Origin: Cynocephalus volans
Lineage: Eukaryota; Chordata; Mammalia; Dermoptera; Cynocephalidae
Assembly (NCBI RefSeq): GCF_027409185.1
Contig: NC_084465.1
Coordinates: 31,661,864-31,725,863 of the forward strand
Direction: 5' to 3'
Length of the DNA stretch: 64,000 nucleotides
This document shows, piece by piece, positions 37,573 to 49,649 of the stretch. Position 1 is the first letter of the stretch. Every line of letters begins with the position of its first letter. The notes below the pieces were generated by a model. The model saw only the letters and a list, made by a program, of their open reading frames with translations, did not search any database and was not told the origin of the DNA. The translations under genes and the position numbers were made by a program.

Positions 37573-38384
37573 AAGTGAGAGCTTGAGTTGACTTCTTGGT
37601 GCGTGTCTAGGCAAATAGGAATAACCCTGCAAAGGAATAAATCAGAGTCTAATTCCAATTTCCGTCATGACTTGCATGGAATTAGTAAGCTACCTCCACT
37701 CATGAATTTTAAATTCTCTCATCCAGTAAGAGATGTTTGGGTACAAATCAACATCTTGTCTTCATAGTGCACATTTTCAGAATTAAGCTTAAGCTATCAC
37801 CTTATTTCTGCAAGGGCCACATCAGTTATTCAGTGTTACCAATTGACTTCAAACAATGTCAAAATTAATAGAAAATGGAAATATATGAATAATCTTTATA
37901 TGGTCTCCCAATATGTCTAGAAACTAGAAAACTATAATATATAAAATTCTCTCAGTGTACATATGGGTACATATTATATTTTTTCTTTAAAAAGTCATGA
38001 GTTCTCTTCCATATGTGAATACTTATTTATTTTTAGAAATATGACATAAACAATTATCTTTGTTTTATAAAATGGATTGTTTCAGGCAAGAAATGCTCAG
38101 ATTGATTTATGGTCAATACTATCACATTCTAAATGCTTAAGAAACTCATTACTCAAAGGAACTCTGGAGTGTAAAAAAATTGATTTAGGTGCTTTCCTGT
38201 TAATTTCAAACCTATTGAGAATATGATATACTACTTTCATTTCCTTCCTTTTTTTTGGAGCAATAAGACAATCCAGTTATAGTATTTAAGCAGACAGTAG
38301 AAAGCCAGTTCAAGTCACCAACGCCAAAGAAAAATGGGAAATGCCTTCAATCCATGACAACTTTCACTTTGTTTACACATAAGA
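37573..38384. other. Unassigned AT-rich sequence
   Basis: No gene or repeat recognised. Confidence 0.35.
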
Positions 38385-39695
38385 AACTCTCTACTATAGA
38401 TTCAGTGCAATCTCCATCAAAAGACCGATGACATACTTAACAGAAATAGAAAAAACAATTCAAAAATTTATATGGAAAAATAAGGGGCCTCCACTAGCCA
38501 AAGCAATAGAGAGCAAAAGAAGAAAGTGGAGGGTTTCACACTCCCTGACTTCAAAATATTCTACAAAGATATAGTAATCAAAACAGCATGATACTGACAC
38601 AAAAACAGACAAATAGACCATGGAACAGAATATGGATTTCAGAAATAAATCCACATACCTGCAGCTAACTGATTTTTGACAAAGGATCCAAGAATGTATG
38701 TTGGGGAAAGGACAGTCTCTTCAATAAGTGATGCTGGGAAACAACAGAACAAAAAAGACAACCTGCAGAATGGGAGAAAATATTTGCAAACTACCCATCA
38801 ACAAGAGGGTATGAACATACAAATGTTCAACAGATGTATAAAAAAATGCTCAACATCTCTAATCACAGAGAAATGCAAATCAAAACCACAACAAAATATC
38901 ATCTAACCCCAATTAGAATGGTTATTATAGAAAAGACAGAAAATAACAAATGCTGGCAAGGATGAAGAGAATGGGGAACTATATACATTTTTGATGGGAA
39001 TGCAAATTAGTACAACCATTATGGAAACATTATACAGATTTCTCAATTTGCAGATAGAGCTATCATACTATCAGCAATTCCACTACTGGGTATATATCCA
39101 AAGAAATGGAAGTCAACAAGTTGAAGTGATACTTGCACTCCACGTTTATTGCAGCTCTAGTCACAATACCCCAGAGTTGGAGCTAACATAAATGTCCATC
39201 AATGAATGATTTGATAAAGAAAATATATACACAATGGAATACCATTCAGTCATTAAAAAAGAAAATGAAATTCTGCCATTTGCAGCAATGAGGATGAGCT
39301 TGGAGAAAATTAAGTAAAATAAGCCAGGAACAGAGAGATAAATACCACATATTCTCATTCATATGTGGAAGTTAAAAAAGTTAATCTCATAGAAGTTGAA
39401 AATAGAAAAGTGATTACTAGAGACTGGTGAAAGGAAAAGGGAAAGAGGATGGGGAGAGGGTGATCACTGGATGCAAAATTTTAGAAAGAAAGGAAGAATG
39501 GGATCTAGTGTTCTATAGCAGTATAGGGAGACTGCAGTCAACAACAAAGAAACTGTGTATCTTTGAATAGGTAGTGGAGATATTGCTGAATGTTCCCGAA
39601 GCAAAGAGGTGATAAATGTTTGAGGTGATATAATCATTGCACACACTATGAATGTACCCAAATATCATATTGTATTCCTTATATATATACAATTA
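38385..39695 (+). mobile_element. L1 fragment, end of ORF2 and 3' UTR, with internal deletions
   Basis: Plus-strand L1: 'cagtgcaatctccatcaaaa', 'actgatttttgacaaaggat', then after a deletion 'acctgcagaatgggagaaaa', 'tgctcaacatctctaatcac', 'attagaatggttattataga' and the 3' UTR ('cacatattctcattcatatg', 'ggaagttaaaaaagttaat'). Text expected between the 'gatgctgggaa' stretch and 'acctgcagaatggg' is missing, and again after 'ctacccatcaacaag'. Frames are broken. Confidence 0.85.
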
Positions 39696-40745
39696 TCATG
39701 GGAATCTGAACGCTTGGCCATGATGTTATCAGCACTGCACTCTCCCCGGTAAGTTAACTGGCCAGCTCTGCTTTCTCAATTGTTTCAACCTAGTCTCCTC
39801 TCTTGGGAATCACAGCAGTGTGTCAGAGTTTCTTTTGAGTTTTGATGTGCAGAAATGAATATAACATTCTAGATTTGGTACACCACAAAATCAGAGACAT
39901 TATTTCTTAATGCAGGTAATAATGTGGTTTGATAGAAAAGACATCCCTTTCTATCTGCTCTGCCTATATGGGTATATCTTATACTGATATTGGACTACTG
40001 CATTATGACACAGTTGTCCTACTGAGGCCAAAGTATACTGTAATGCCAATCACTTGAGTAAAAATTGGAATTTCATTATAATGAAATAGTCATTCCCAGT
40101 GTCAGTTATCCATGGAAAAGATACATCTTGGGAATAGAAGTATATCTTGGAAGGGTGGTCTACAATGAGAAATGGATCATGTTCTTCACTCCACCCTGGG
40201 TCACTGGAAGTGTTTGGAGGGCTCTTGGTTGATAAGAAAAATAGACACTGCACAAGGAGGCAGAATAAGTGGTTAGCAAGGAGACACAACTTTATGGCTG
40301 GGCAGGGATCACACCCACAGGGGACCCTGAGGAGAGCCAGGGTTCTGTTCTCTGAGAAGAGTCATTCCTAGAGGTCAATTTTGTATGATGCTTCTTTTTT
40401 GGAAATTCCCTCCAGTTCCCTGGAGTGTTTAGTTAGATTATGGCTTGTGGCAGAGTAAGGAGATAAGAGATGCAACTTGTTAGTGCCAGTGAAGTTTCTG
40501 AAAGGATAAGAGAAGAGCTATGAAGCCCAGCCGCCTCTTTCTATCCAGAGACTCTCTGTCCACTGCCAAGCCTGGAGAATTAGAAAGTTATTCTATTAAG
40601 GGAACTGGTGAGCTTCCTTGTAGCATGCTAATACTTTTAGCTTTTCAACAATTACATTATACCTTTTAATTATGATAACTTCAGATCTACTAAAATGCTC
40701 AAGACTTTTTAGACATCTTAACTGTACATATAATATACTTGTTTG
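39696..40745. other. Unassigned sequence
   Basis: No gene recognised. The patch at 40140-40370 is GC-richer and may be an unidentified LTR. No boundaries could be set. Confidence 0.35.
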
Positions 40746-40754
40746 AATGATTTT

Positions 40755-40852
40755 ATTTTTTTTTTTGGTGGCTGGCCTGTATGGGAATCTGAACCTGTCA
40801 CCTTGGTGTTACAAGGTTGCACTCTAACCAACTGAGCTAACTGGCCATCCCC
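40755..40852 (-). mobile_element. tRNA-derived SINE (CYN-like monomer)
   Basis: The reverse of the SINE body is readable: poly(T), 'ggtggctggcctgtatggga', 'ccttggtgttacaagg', 'actctaaccaactgagctaa', 'ctggcca'. Flanks aatgatttt and aatgatatt look like a short target duplication. Confidence 0.85.
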
Positions 40853-41619
40853 AAATGATATTTTTTAACCTAAATATGAGACCCCATAGTTTTTCAATTA
40901 AATGTGTTTTTTGGTTTTTTGCCCTAATGTTCCAGCATGTCAAAATCATATATATATAGCCACACTTAGTCTGCATGATGTTAGTGATAGTGAGCCCTCC
41001 CAGCTTTGGCCATATTCAAATGGGACAAATATGTGTTATTATGTGTCTTTAATTAAATCATTTGTAAAAAAAAAAAAAAAAAATCATAAATAATGTAGGG
41101 CCAAGGAGAGAACCTTGCCTTATTTATTAGTCCAGCCTTGAAACCTGAGTTCGCTTAATATCATCTGGTACATATTTCATCATCGAGTCCTGAAGGACAT
41201 CCTACTAGGCTTCTCAAATGCCTTGCTGCACTGAAAATACACTGTGTTTACATCATTCCCAGATAACCTAGTAATCTTACTTGAAAAAAATAGGCTAATT
41301 TGGCTGTTACCAAATCTATCTTATGGTTATTGTGATCAACTTATTCTTTTCTAAAATACCAGACTATCTGCTTAATAGTTGTTTTATACTTTTTTGGCAA
41401 GAATCGGTTTTAGAATTATAGAATTTGCATGCCCATTTTTTTGAAAATATGAAAAGCATTATCCCATCAATTCATTTTATTCTTATAACAGAGAAAAAAC
41501 AGCAACATACAAGGTAGCTCTTCCATTGACACCCCCTTTTGCTGATTTTAGAGATTAGGCACAAGCAACAATAGAACAATAGAGATGTAGAGCTAAATAT
41601 AAGAAATGTGCTTCCTCTG
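40853..41619. other. Unassigned sequence
   Basis: AT-rich, with a poly(A) run near 41067-41083. No recognised gene or repeat. Confidence 0.35.
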
Positions 41620-41825
41620 TTCCAATAGTTTCCAAACATGAATGACCATCAGAACCAAGTGGGGAGTTTGTTTGTTTGTTTGTTTGTTTGTTTTTAAGTT
41701 GTTGACTGGTTTATTTTAATATAAATTCCTTGGACCTATCCCCCAGCATTCTGATTCAATAGTCAAGAGGGATCCAGAAATCCCCAGGTAGTTCAGCTGG
41801 GTTTGGAGATTACCGTGTTCTTACC
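41620..41825 (+). mobile_element. MER20/MER5-like hAT element with a (TTTG)n insertion
   Basis: 'gtttccaaacatgaatgacc', 'atcagaaccaagtgggga', 'ccccagcattctgattcaat', 'gatccagaaatccccagg' fit the MER20-type order. A (GTTT)n run at about 41669-41693 interrupts it. Confidence 0.55.
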
Positions 41826-42050
41826 TACGAGAGTCTTCAAAAAGTTCATAAAAGTGTTTTTACACAAAATTTTAAAAATACCCTTGTATACATTTTTTTC
41901 TTGGATATGATGGAGCAAATCATTTAGATAAAGACATAATGATTACTGCATTCCATAGATTCCAAGACACTTTGTATGCATGTTAATATTTTTTAAATTG
42001 GGACATTACAGTACAGTTGATAGTGTTTCATGGTGTGAGAGCATCTTTTT

Positions 42051-42235
42051 TTTTTTTTTTTTTTTTTGTGACCGGTAAGGGGATCGTAACCTTTGGCTTG
42101 GTGTCGCCCACACCACGCTCAGCCAGTGAGTGCACCGGCCATCCCTATATAGGATCCGAACCTGTGGCATCAGCGCTCCCAGGGCCGCTGCGCCCCCAGC
42201 ACCGCACTCACCTGAGTGAGCCACGGGGTTGGCCC
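42051..42235 (-). mobile_element. Dimeric tRNA-derived SINE with perfect 16-bp target duplication
   Basis: Two tRNA-like units in tandem on the minus strand. The 5' unit is at about 42147-42235 and the 3' unit at about 42068-42146, followed by a poly(A) tail (T run at 42051-42067). In the element's own sense, the unit boxes read 'ggttcggatcc' (close to the B-box consensus) and 'ggttacgatcc'. The target duplication gtgagagcatcttttt is perfect at 42035-42050 and 42236-42251. It is the best-preserved SINE in the window and probably the youngest. Confidence 0.92.
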
Positions 42236-42251
42236 GTGAGAGCATCTTTTT

Positions 42252-42689
42252 ATCTTTTTTTCTTAGTGATGCTTAAAATGATGGTGCATCACACAATTGA
42301 TGGCATATTAGATTCAATGGAGTATATGGTTGGTAACAGTCCTAAATTAATTTCAATGTGTTTTGCAGTAACACATTTATCTTTAACCTTTTAAGCTCAC
42401 GAAAAATAAATACAGGCCTTTGGTCACAAGGTGGAATTAGCTGAGAACATATAAAAGGAACTACACATTTTCTTAGGACTGCTAGAAAAATCAGCAATCA
42501 TCTTTTGATTGAAGAAAACCCAGTAATATCTACGGCTTTTTGGTAAAAAAAAAATTGAGGGTGGAAAAAAAAAGTAAGAAGAGTCCATGAGAAATTATAG
42601 GCCATTCTAAGTTCTCAGCTTAATGTAGCCACAAAGAGTTTTTAGTAATAATAATTTGAAAGTTATTCTTTTTTTTTATTATTATTATT
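42252..42689. other. Unassigned sequence
   Basis: AT-rich. No gene or repeat recognised. Confidence 0.35.
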
Positions 42690-42864
42690 ATTTTTTTTTA
42701 ATTTTATTTTGTCGATATACATTGTGGCTGATTATTGCTCCCCATCACCAAAACCTCCCTCCCTTCTCCCTCCCCCCCTCCCCCCCAACAATGTCCTTTC
42801 TGTTTGCTTGTTGTATCAACTTCAAGTAATTGTGGTTGTTATATCTTCTTCCCCCCCCCCCCGG

Positions 42865-42908
<44 letters not shown>

Positions 42909-43030
42909 TTATATATTAATTTTTAGCTCCCACCAATAAGTGAGAACATGTGGTATTTCTCTTTCTGTGCCTGACTTGTTTCACTTAATATAATTCTCTC
43001 AAGGTCCATCCATGTTGTTGCAAAAGTTAT
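42690..43030 (-). mobile_element. Young-type L1 3' end
   Basis: Reverse L1 3' UTR: 'attttgtcgatatacattgt', 'cccatcaccaaaacctccct', a C-rich tract, then 'aatgtcctttctgtttgctt', 'aattgtggttgttatatctt' and the end-of-UTR mark 'cccaccaataagtgagaac'. A (GT)n tract (42869-42904) and C-runs expanded inside it. On the L1 sense strand the C-rich tract is G-rich with several runs of three or more G. Confidence 0.85.
42755..42787 (-). other. G-quadruplex-capable tract in the L1 3' UTR
   Basis: On the minus strand this is four or more closely spaced G-runs. The plus strand has CCCT, CCC, TTCTCCC and two C7 runs. L1 3' UTRs are known to carry a G-rich polypurine tract. Formation of a quadruplex is inferred. 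Confidence 0.6.
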
Positions 43031-43969
43031 TATTAATAAACAAAAGAGGATGAAGATTTATTGCTCTATAGTAGCCTTTCATTTTCTTGCTTTCAGGAAA
43101 GCTTCCTCGAGTAGAACGTAAAGCTGGAAATGAAAGTAATAAACAGGGGTCAGACTGTGACCCAGGCGTGCTCGTAGGAATAGTCTGCACAATGAACCAT
43201 GTGTGACACAGTCATAGCAAGAGAAAAGAATTGAGAACTAATGATCTGGTCCAGTTAATTGTATGAGGGAAGAAAGGAAGAAGAGTTGCAAAATTATTTA
43301 GTGGCAGAGTAGGAAAAGGAACCCAGGAGAATGGCTCCAAGTATAGCACTTTTTCAACTCTATCATTATATCAGGCAACCTTTCTTGACCTCTAAGAAGA
43401 GTGTGCAATTTCTTTGAACCTTAGAAGACTTAGATTTTTAGAAAATGTTTACATTATTTCAATAGTCTAAGAAATTTAAGTATCTTCCAGTTACATGATG
43501 CTAACTCCATGTCAGTGACAAGTCTGCTTTTTTTTTCTTTTAATGGAAGCCTAGATTTTTTCAGCAAAAATACATTTTATCTTGGGAAGGAAATTTGACT
43601 TCAATAATTTTTCCCTTTGATTTCCTGGCAATTATTCAAAATGAAACAAAAGCAAAACAAAAACCAATTTAAGTTGCTTTCTCAAGACCATGGCAAAAAT
43701 CCAAGACCATGATCAATCTTGCGGTGTTCGTGATTTAAGGATCACTAAAATGTATCCAAGAAAACAGGTCTGCATTAACAGAAAACAAAAAAAAACTTTA
43801 TAGAATTTGTTACCATAGATTCCAGATATTTACATTAACAAGAAGATGTGTAGGTTATGAAAAAGAACAATTTCCTCAGCTTTTACTTTATTTGGTTATT
43901 ATTGTTAAAAACCAGTAGATTAAGATGACAGTGAAGAGCAATAGTCATATCAATAAATTGTACTGGTTA
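43031..43969. other. Unassigned sequence
   Basis: No gene or repeat recognised. Confidence 0.35.
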
Positions 43970-44702
43970 AATTGGATATTCGTACAGTAAAACAATTAAT
44001 CTTGACCCACCATATCTTCCACCATAGAAAAAATAAATTCTAGGTAGATTGCAGGTCTAAACATGAATGGTAAAACAATAAAGTTTCTAGAGGATAACAT
44101 AGTGATATGGGTTTTACGTGTCTCCCAAAGTTTCATGTATTAGAAATTTAATCCCCACTGTGACAGTGTTAAGAAATTACCTATTATGGTAATTGTAAGG
44201 TAGAGCCTTTGGGAGGTGGCTAGATTGTCAGAACTGTGTCCTGGTGAATTACCATTCATGGAGTAATGGGTGTGGTTCTGATGGGCTTAAAAGAAGAGTG
44301 AGTGAGGAATTAGCTCTCTCTTCTTCAAGCCATTCGCCATGTGATACCCTGCACTGCTGTGAAGAGTCACCACCCATCAACAAGGCCCTCACCAGATGTG
44401 TTCCCTGGACTTCAGACTTACCAGCCTCTGAAACTAAGAAAAAAAATGTTTCTTTATATATTACCCAGTTTCAGGTATCCTGTTATAAGCAACAGTAAAT
44501 GGACTAATACACATAGTTCTCCTCTGGATAATATTAATGGCTTTGATCTAGGCAAGGATTTCTTAAGCAGGACACAAAAATACTACCTTTGCAGGAAAAG
44601 GCTGATAATTTGGGCTACATTGAAATTAAGAACTTCAGTTCTTCTAGAAAAACTATTTAAGAAAGAAAAAAGGCATGCCACAAGACTGGCAAAAAATATG
44701 AT
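43970..44702 (+). mobile_element. L1 ORF2 3' fragment split by an LTR
   Basis: L1 ORF2-like sequence lies on both sides of the LTR at 44103-44511. Before it: 'attgcaggtctaaacatgaa' and 'gtttctagaggataacat'. After it: 'ggctttgatctaggcaagg', 'gggctacattgaaattaag' and 'ttaagaacttcagttcttc'. Joining across one copy of the catag duplication gives the usual L1 order. Confidence 0.75.
44103..44511 (+). mobile_element. MaLR (MST-like) solo LTR
   Basis: A 409-bp LTR from 'tgatatgggttttacgtg' to 'ggactaataca', with TG...CA ends. It is flanked by a perfect catag duplication at 44098-44102 and 44512-44516. Internal landmarks include 'tttaatccccactgtgacag' and 'ataagcaacagtaaatgg'. It inserted in an L1 ORF2 fragment. 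It is similar in plan to the LTR at 23987-24389. Confidence 0.9.
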
Positions 44703-44844
44703 GAACATTTAGATTGAACTAGTGCTGCTGTGGGCATTCTTGAACCTGTCCTTTGGTGCATTTTCTATACATTTTTCCTATGTACATTCTAAGAGTGGTT
44801 TATTTAGTAAATCACTGAAAAAAAAAAAATATATATATATTTTT

Positions 44845-45180
44845 CAAATGATAGAACATTATACAGCAGTGAAAATGAACAAACTATTATCAAAACAACA
44901 TGAATGGATCTCACAAAAATAATGTTGAGAGAAAAAGTCAGGCACGAAAGAGTACATACTGTATGATTTGATTTGCATAAATTTATGAAATAGAAAAACG
45001 AATCTAGAGTATTAGAAGTCAGAGAGCAATTACCTTTGATGGGGAGGGTGGTAACTGGAAAAAGAACATAAGAAGGTTTTAATGTGAAAATACTTGGACT
45101 GCAAATGTATGAGCTATACACTTTCCTGTATGTATGCTATAATTTAATCAGACAATTATGATTAAAAGGATAAAATACTA
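44845..45180 (+). mobile_element. Old L1 3' end
   Basis: 'gaacattatacagcagtgaa', 'caacatgaatggatctcac', 'tttgatggggagggtggta', 'gtatgctataatttaatca' are the usual landmarks of old L1M 3' ends. Confidence 0.65.
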
Positions 45181-46096
45181 TATAGTTATGCTTAGAAAGG
45201 TACTTTTCTTTCAGGCCTTTTAAAATATATATAAGGCATTTAGGTTAAATGGATTCATGTTAAAAATTTAACACACCCAGTCTGATAGCCTTAATAAGAC
45301 AGACTTCTGTATTAAGTAGTATTATTATCCAATCTCAGCTCCAGAATCTTGATTTTAAAAGCCAAGCAAGAGCTATCTCTTATAAATATGTAACAATACA
45401 TTATTATTATTAAAGCAAGTTATTTCTGTGTAAAAAATAAGTAAAAACAGATTTTAAAAAACCCAAAAGTTTAAAATCTCATTATCCTCATAATGAAATC
45501 CCACTGAGTACATATTTTTGAACACACATTTTAAAAATAACAATATAAGCTGTCAATAAATATAAAAAAAGAGCATTTTGAAAGCTGACTAGCAAAGTGA
45601 AAAGGACAAAATAAAAAGCATTAAGTAATAATCATCAATTATGAAATTGATTGCAAACTGATAGAATTGCAAGCTAGAGATGATCCAAAAAAAAAAAAAA
45701 TTCATTGAATTTTAGCTAAAACAATTACCTAACATAACTTTATACATTTCTGGTTACAGAAGACATTTATTAGTATCCTAACTGTATCCTAAATAAAATT
45801 TATTTTGAAGTAATTAATAAGTTTATCAAGTGGTCTTTTAAATTTCGTTTAAATCTATCATCCTTATTTTTTATTTACCTTGCTTCTGTAACACAAACTA
45901 ATCTTGACTAATTTAAGGAATTGCAACTTTTTTTCAGAGTTGGTTTCTTTCTGTATAATTTTCTAATATTCAGGCTTTCAGTAGGAATTACATTCTGCAG
46001 TCTGCTGTAACCATAAAAATTAAATGTTTAGTAGTTCAGATTTTTAACAGACTATGGAACTTTATTTAATCTCATTTTCTCCAGGGAATATGTACT
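45181..46096. other. Unassigned AT-rich sequence
   Basis: No gene or repeat recognised. Confidence 0.35.
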
Positions 46097-46443
46097 TACG
46101 ACAGTCCGAATGTTTGTGTCTACCCAAATTCATATGCTGAAATCCTAAATCCCAAGGTGATGGTGTTAAGAGGTGGGCCTTTGGGGAGGTGATTGCCTTC
46201 ATGAAGATAATTAGTGTCCCCAAAGTAAAAGGCCCCAAAGAGCTGCCTGGTCTCTTTCACCACGTGAGGACAAAGCTAGAAGTTTCCATCTGTGAAAGAA
46301 AAAGGACTCTCACCGGACACAGAATGTACTGGCACCTTGACGTTGGACTTGCTGGCCTCCAGAACTGTGAGAAATAAATTTCTGTTGTTTAAAAGCTACC
46401 CCAGTTTATGATATTTTGTTATAGCTGCCCAGAGACTAAAACA
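46097..46443 (+). mobile_element. MLT1-type MaLR solo LTR
   Basis: A 347-bp LTR: 'agtccgaatgtttgtgtc', 'caaattcatatgctgaaatc', 'ctccagaactgtgagaaat' and 'agagactaaaaca'. A perfect 5-bp duplication, gtact, flanks it at 46092-46096 and 46444-46448. The expected TG start reads TA. Confidence 0.85.
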
Positions 46444-46584
46444 GTACTACTTCATTCTGTTTGAGTTTGACAGAAAAATGAAAAGAAAACAGAAGGCTTC
46501 AAAATAGAGGTATATTGACCAACAAAGAAGGCAGCCCTTGGTCAAATGCTACTCTTCAGAGGCCCCTCAGAGATATGAAATGTG

Positions 46585-47190
46585 GGATCAGTATCTCAAA
46601 GAGATATCTGTACTCCCATGTTTATTGAAGTATTATTCATAATCGCAAAGACATGGAAACAGAATTAAACATCCATCATTTGATGGTTAAGTGGATAAAA
46701 AGGAAATTCTGCCATTTGCAACAACATGGACAAACATGGAGAATGTTATGCTAAGTGAAATAAGCCAGACACAGAAAGACAAATACTGTATGATCTCGCT
46801 TATATGAAGTATCTAAAATAGTCAAACTCATAGAAGCAGAGAATAGAATGGTCATTATCAGGGGCTAAGAGTGAGGTTGGGCGAATGGAGAAATGTTGGC
46901 CAAGGGTGCAAAGTTTCAATTATGCAAGATGAATGATTTCTGGAAATCTAAGTAGAGCAACGTGTCTGTAGTTAATAATGTAATGTATACTTGAAATTTG
47001 CTAAGAGAGTAGACCTTAAGTGGTCTTAACACAAGAAAGAAAAGAAAATCGTAAGTATGCGAGGTAATGGATATGTTAACTAACTTGAATGTGGTGATTA
47101 TTTCACAATGTGTACATATATCAGTACAACAAGTGATATACCTTAAATATATGAAATTTTAATTTATGAATTAAACCTCAATAAAGCTAG
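46585..47190 (+). mobile_element. L1 3' end
   Basis: 'ctcccatgtttattgaagta', 'ttctgccatttgcaacaaca', 'gtgaaataagccagacacag', 'tgtggtgattatttcacaat' and 'accttaaatatatgaaattt' mark the ORF2 end and 3' UTR of an L1MA/MB-type element. Confidence 0.85.
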
Positions 47191-47194
47191 GGGG

Positions 47195-47500
47195 GAGAGG
47201 TAGAAAGAATAGACTGGGGACAAGGCTGGAAGCAGGGAGACCAGTTAGGAGGATGTTGTAGTCATTCAGGAAAGAGATGACAGTGACTCACACTAGGTTA
47301 GTAGCAGCGGAGGCAGTGAGAAGTGGTCAGATTCTGGATATATTTTTGATAAAGAGCCAATAGGACTTCCTGATGGATTGGATGTGTGATGGCAAAGAGG
47401 TCTCAAGAATGACTTCAAGGACTTGGGCCTGAGCAAACAGAAGTTACCATCAATTGTATGGGGAGAACAAGCTTGGGGTAGACAGAATATCAGGAGATAA
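47195..47500 (+). repeat. Ancient interspersed repeat, family not named
   Basis: 'gcagggagaccagttaggag', 'gttgtagtcattcaggaaag', 'cttcctgatggattggatgt' form a common old mammalian repeat. Same family as 28440-28800. Confidence 0.5.
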
Positions 47501-48019
47501 GGGCTCTGCAAGACCTACAAAGAACTTACTTTATGAAGTGTCATTGCTTTCAGCTAAAAAAAAAAAAAAGGATAAATTAATAAACTATCAACTTAGAAAT
47601 GATCTCTAAGAAACAAATGTGCTGTTGAGCATGTACTTCCAGGGGAGTAATTTTCTCAGAGGTTAGAATGTGGTTGAGCAGCTTTCTAAATAAGGATGAC
47701 TTCCCCAACAAAATTTAGAAAATAGCTGCCACTTTTTCTACCCTCTGGGAACTTAGTACCAGAGAGAATAGTATTCTTGCGCTTATCACCTTCAGTAGTA
47801 ACTTCTAGGTCTCCTACTGATCTTACACTAAACACATCTTTCATCCTAAAGTAATCAATGTTTATCAAATGAGACTAGCAAGCTAGACCCAGGAAATACG
47901 ATTTGAGAAAATTATTAACAATGATAAAGTAGAAGTTATACATAAACTAAGTTAGGAATTACCTGTTGCAGTAATCCTAGTAATAATAATAAATTAACTA
48001 ATTAGCATTTTTTTACCAT
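47501..48019. other. Unassigned sequence
   Basis: No gene or repeat recognised. Confidence 0.35.
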
Positions 48020-48225
48020 TATTAACACAAAGAACTTCCTCTGTGCAAGGCATCACACTAAGTTCTTTTATGCTTTATCTAATGTAATCCTCTTCACAAT
48101 TTCTTGATTTGACTGATGAAGGAGACTTAGAGATGAGTTAATTATCCAGAGTCCACAGTTCAGAAGTGTGCATCCAGATCATAAACCCACATTTGCCTGA
48201 TTCCCCAATTTAAGCTAGCTAGTTA
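48020..48225 (+). repeat. MIR SINE
   Basis: 'tctgtgcaaggcatcacact', 'tctaatgtaatcctcttcac', 'gactgatgaaggagacttag' and 'gattcccc' match the MIR tail half. Confidence 0.65.
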
Positions 48226-48704
48226 CACTGCAAGAATAAGCTTAACAATTTAGAATTAGAGACCTGTCTCTGTCTCTTCTTCTCTTTTGCTTCATTTGAA
48301 GACTTCTGATATCTTCATTTGATAGACTTAGGCGTTGCCATAAGCACATCTTAAATGGATGGCAATAATTGGGGTTGCGGTGGTCATTTTTCCACGTATC
48401 ATGTGTGAAGACTACCAAAGGCCTGCTTTATCTTTGGCAGAGCCTCCCGTAACAGCATGAGCTAGAGGAGGAAATTCTGGGAGACCTTGATGTCATATTC
48501 CAAAAAGTGACTTTTCTTTCATTTTTTATCCATTATCTTAACTTGTCGTCATAATAATCACTTGCTTTAGATGAGACATTTATCAGCATCCTCATATTAG
48601 AGAAGAAATTGTTACCATAAATACTAAGCGATTTGCCTGGACAGAGAGCATGTTGTTTGTATCTCTGGGACTAGACTCTTTGATTTTTTTATTAAGTAGG
48701 CTAT
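48226..48704. other. Unassigned sequence
   Basis: No gene or repeat recognised. Confidence 0.35.
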
Positions 48705-49420
48705 ATATTATTTTCCTTCTTAAAATAAAATTTATTAAGCTTTATTTTATACACAATAAAATTCATCAATTTTAAATGTACAATTCAATGCGTTTTGTTA
48801 AAAGTTTACAACTGTGTATACATCACTACAATCAAGAAACAATGTAGCTCCTTCTTATTTTCTGTGGTCAATTTCCTCTCTGACCCCCAGCACCTGACAA
48901 CCACTGATCTGTTTTCTGTCACTAGAGTTATGTCTTTTCTAGATTTCATATAAATGGAATCACACATTCTATAGTTTTTTGTGTCTTCTTTGGATGTTGA
49001 TCCATGTTATTACATGTATCGTACTTTGTTCTTCTGATTGCTGGAGTATTCCATTGTGTGGTGCACTACAGCTTGTTTATCCACTCGTCAGCTGACGAAC
49101 ATGTGGGGTGTTTAGAGTTCTTGGCTATGATGCATAAACCTACTATGAACATTCACAACAGCAAGTCTTTGTGAGACATATGTTTCTATTTTTTCTTGGG
49201 TAAATATCTAGGAGTGGAATGACTGGATTGTATGGTAGATGTATGTTTAACTTTATAAGAAAGTACCCGTTTCCTAAAGTGGTGGTAGCACTTTAAATTT
49301 CCACTAGCAGTGTGTGAGAGTTCCAGTTGTTTTATACCCTCACCACCACTTGGTATTGTAGCCCTTCTGGTGAGTGTGTAGTGGTCTCTTATTGTGTTTT
49401 CAATTTCCGTTTAGCCACAA
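48705..49420 (-). mobile_element. Old L1M 3' part
   Basis: Reverse L1: 'cacaataaaattcatcaatt', 'tacatcactacaatcaagaa', 'agagttatgtcttttctaga', 'ggagtattccattgtgtggt', 'aatatctaggagtggaatga' and 'ccctcaccaccacttggtat'. Frames are destroyed. Confidence 0.8.
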
Positions 49421-49439
49421 CCAAGGGTTTCGAGGGATA

Positions 49440-49640
49440 GAGATTGGAAGTAGGACTTATCTTCCAGCATAGCAGAGACGTTGCATAAGCTCTCTATGCC
49501 TGGTTTTCCTCTTTAAATTGTGGCTAATTATAGTCACCAACCTCATAGGATGGTTGTGAGGATCAAATGAATTAGTACTGTGAAATGCTTAGAACAGTGT
49601 CTGGGGCTTGTTAAAGCCTTAGTGATTAGCTGTTATTTTT
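49440..49640 (+). repeat. MIR SINE
   Basis: 'gcataagctctctatgcctg', 'cctcataggatggttgtgag', 'gatcaaatgaattagtactg' and 'cttagaacagtgtctggggc' are the MIR 3' core. Confidence 0.75.
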
Positions 49641-49649
49641 TATTGTTGT

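Noticed and set aside
42051-42235. Tandem tRNA genes
   Set aside because: The two tRNA-like units share one poly(A) tail and one target duplication, so this is a dimeric SINE.
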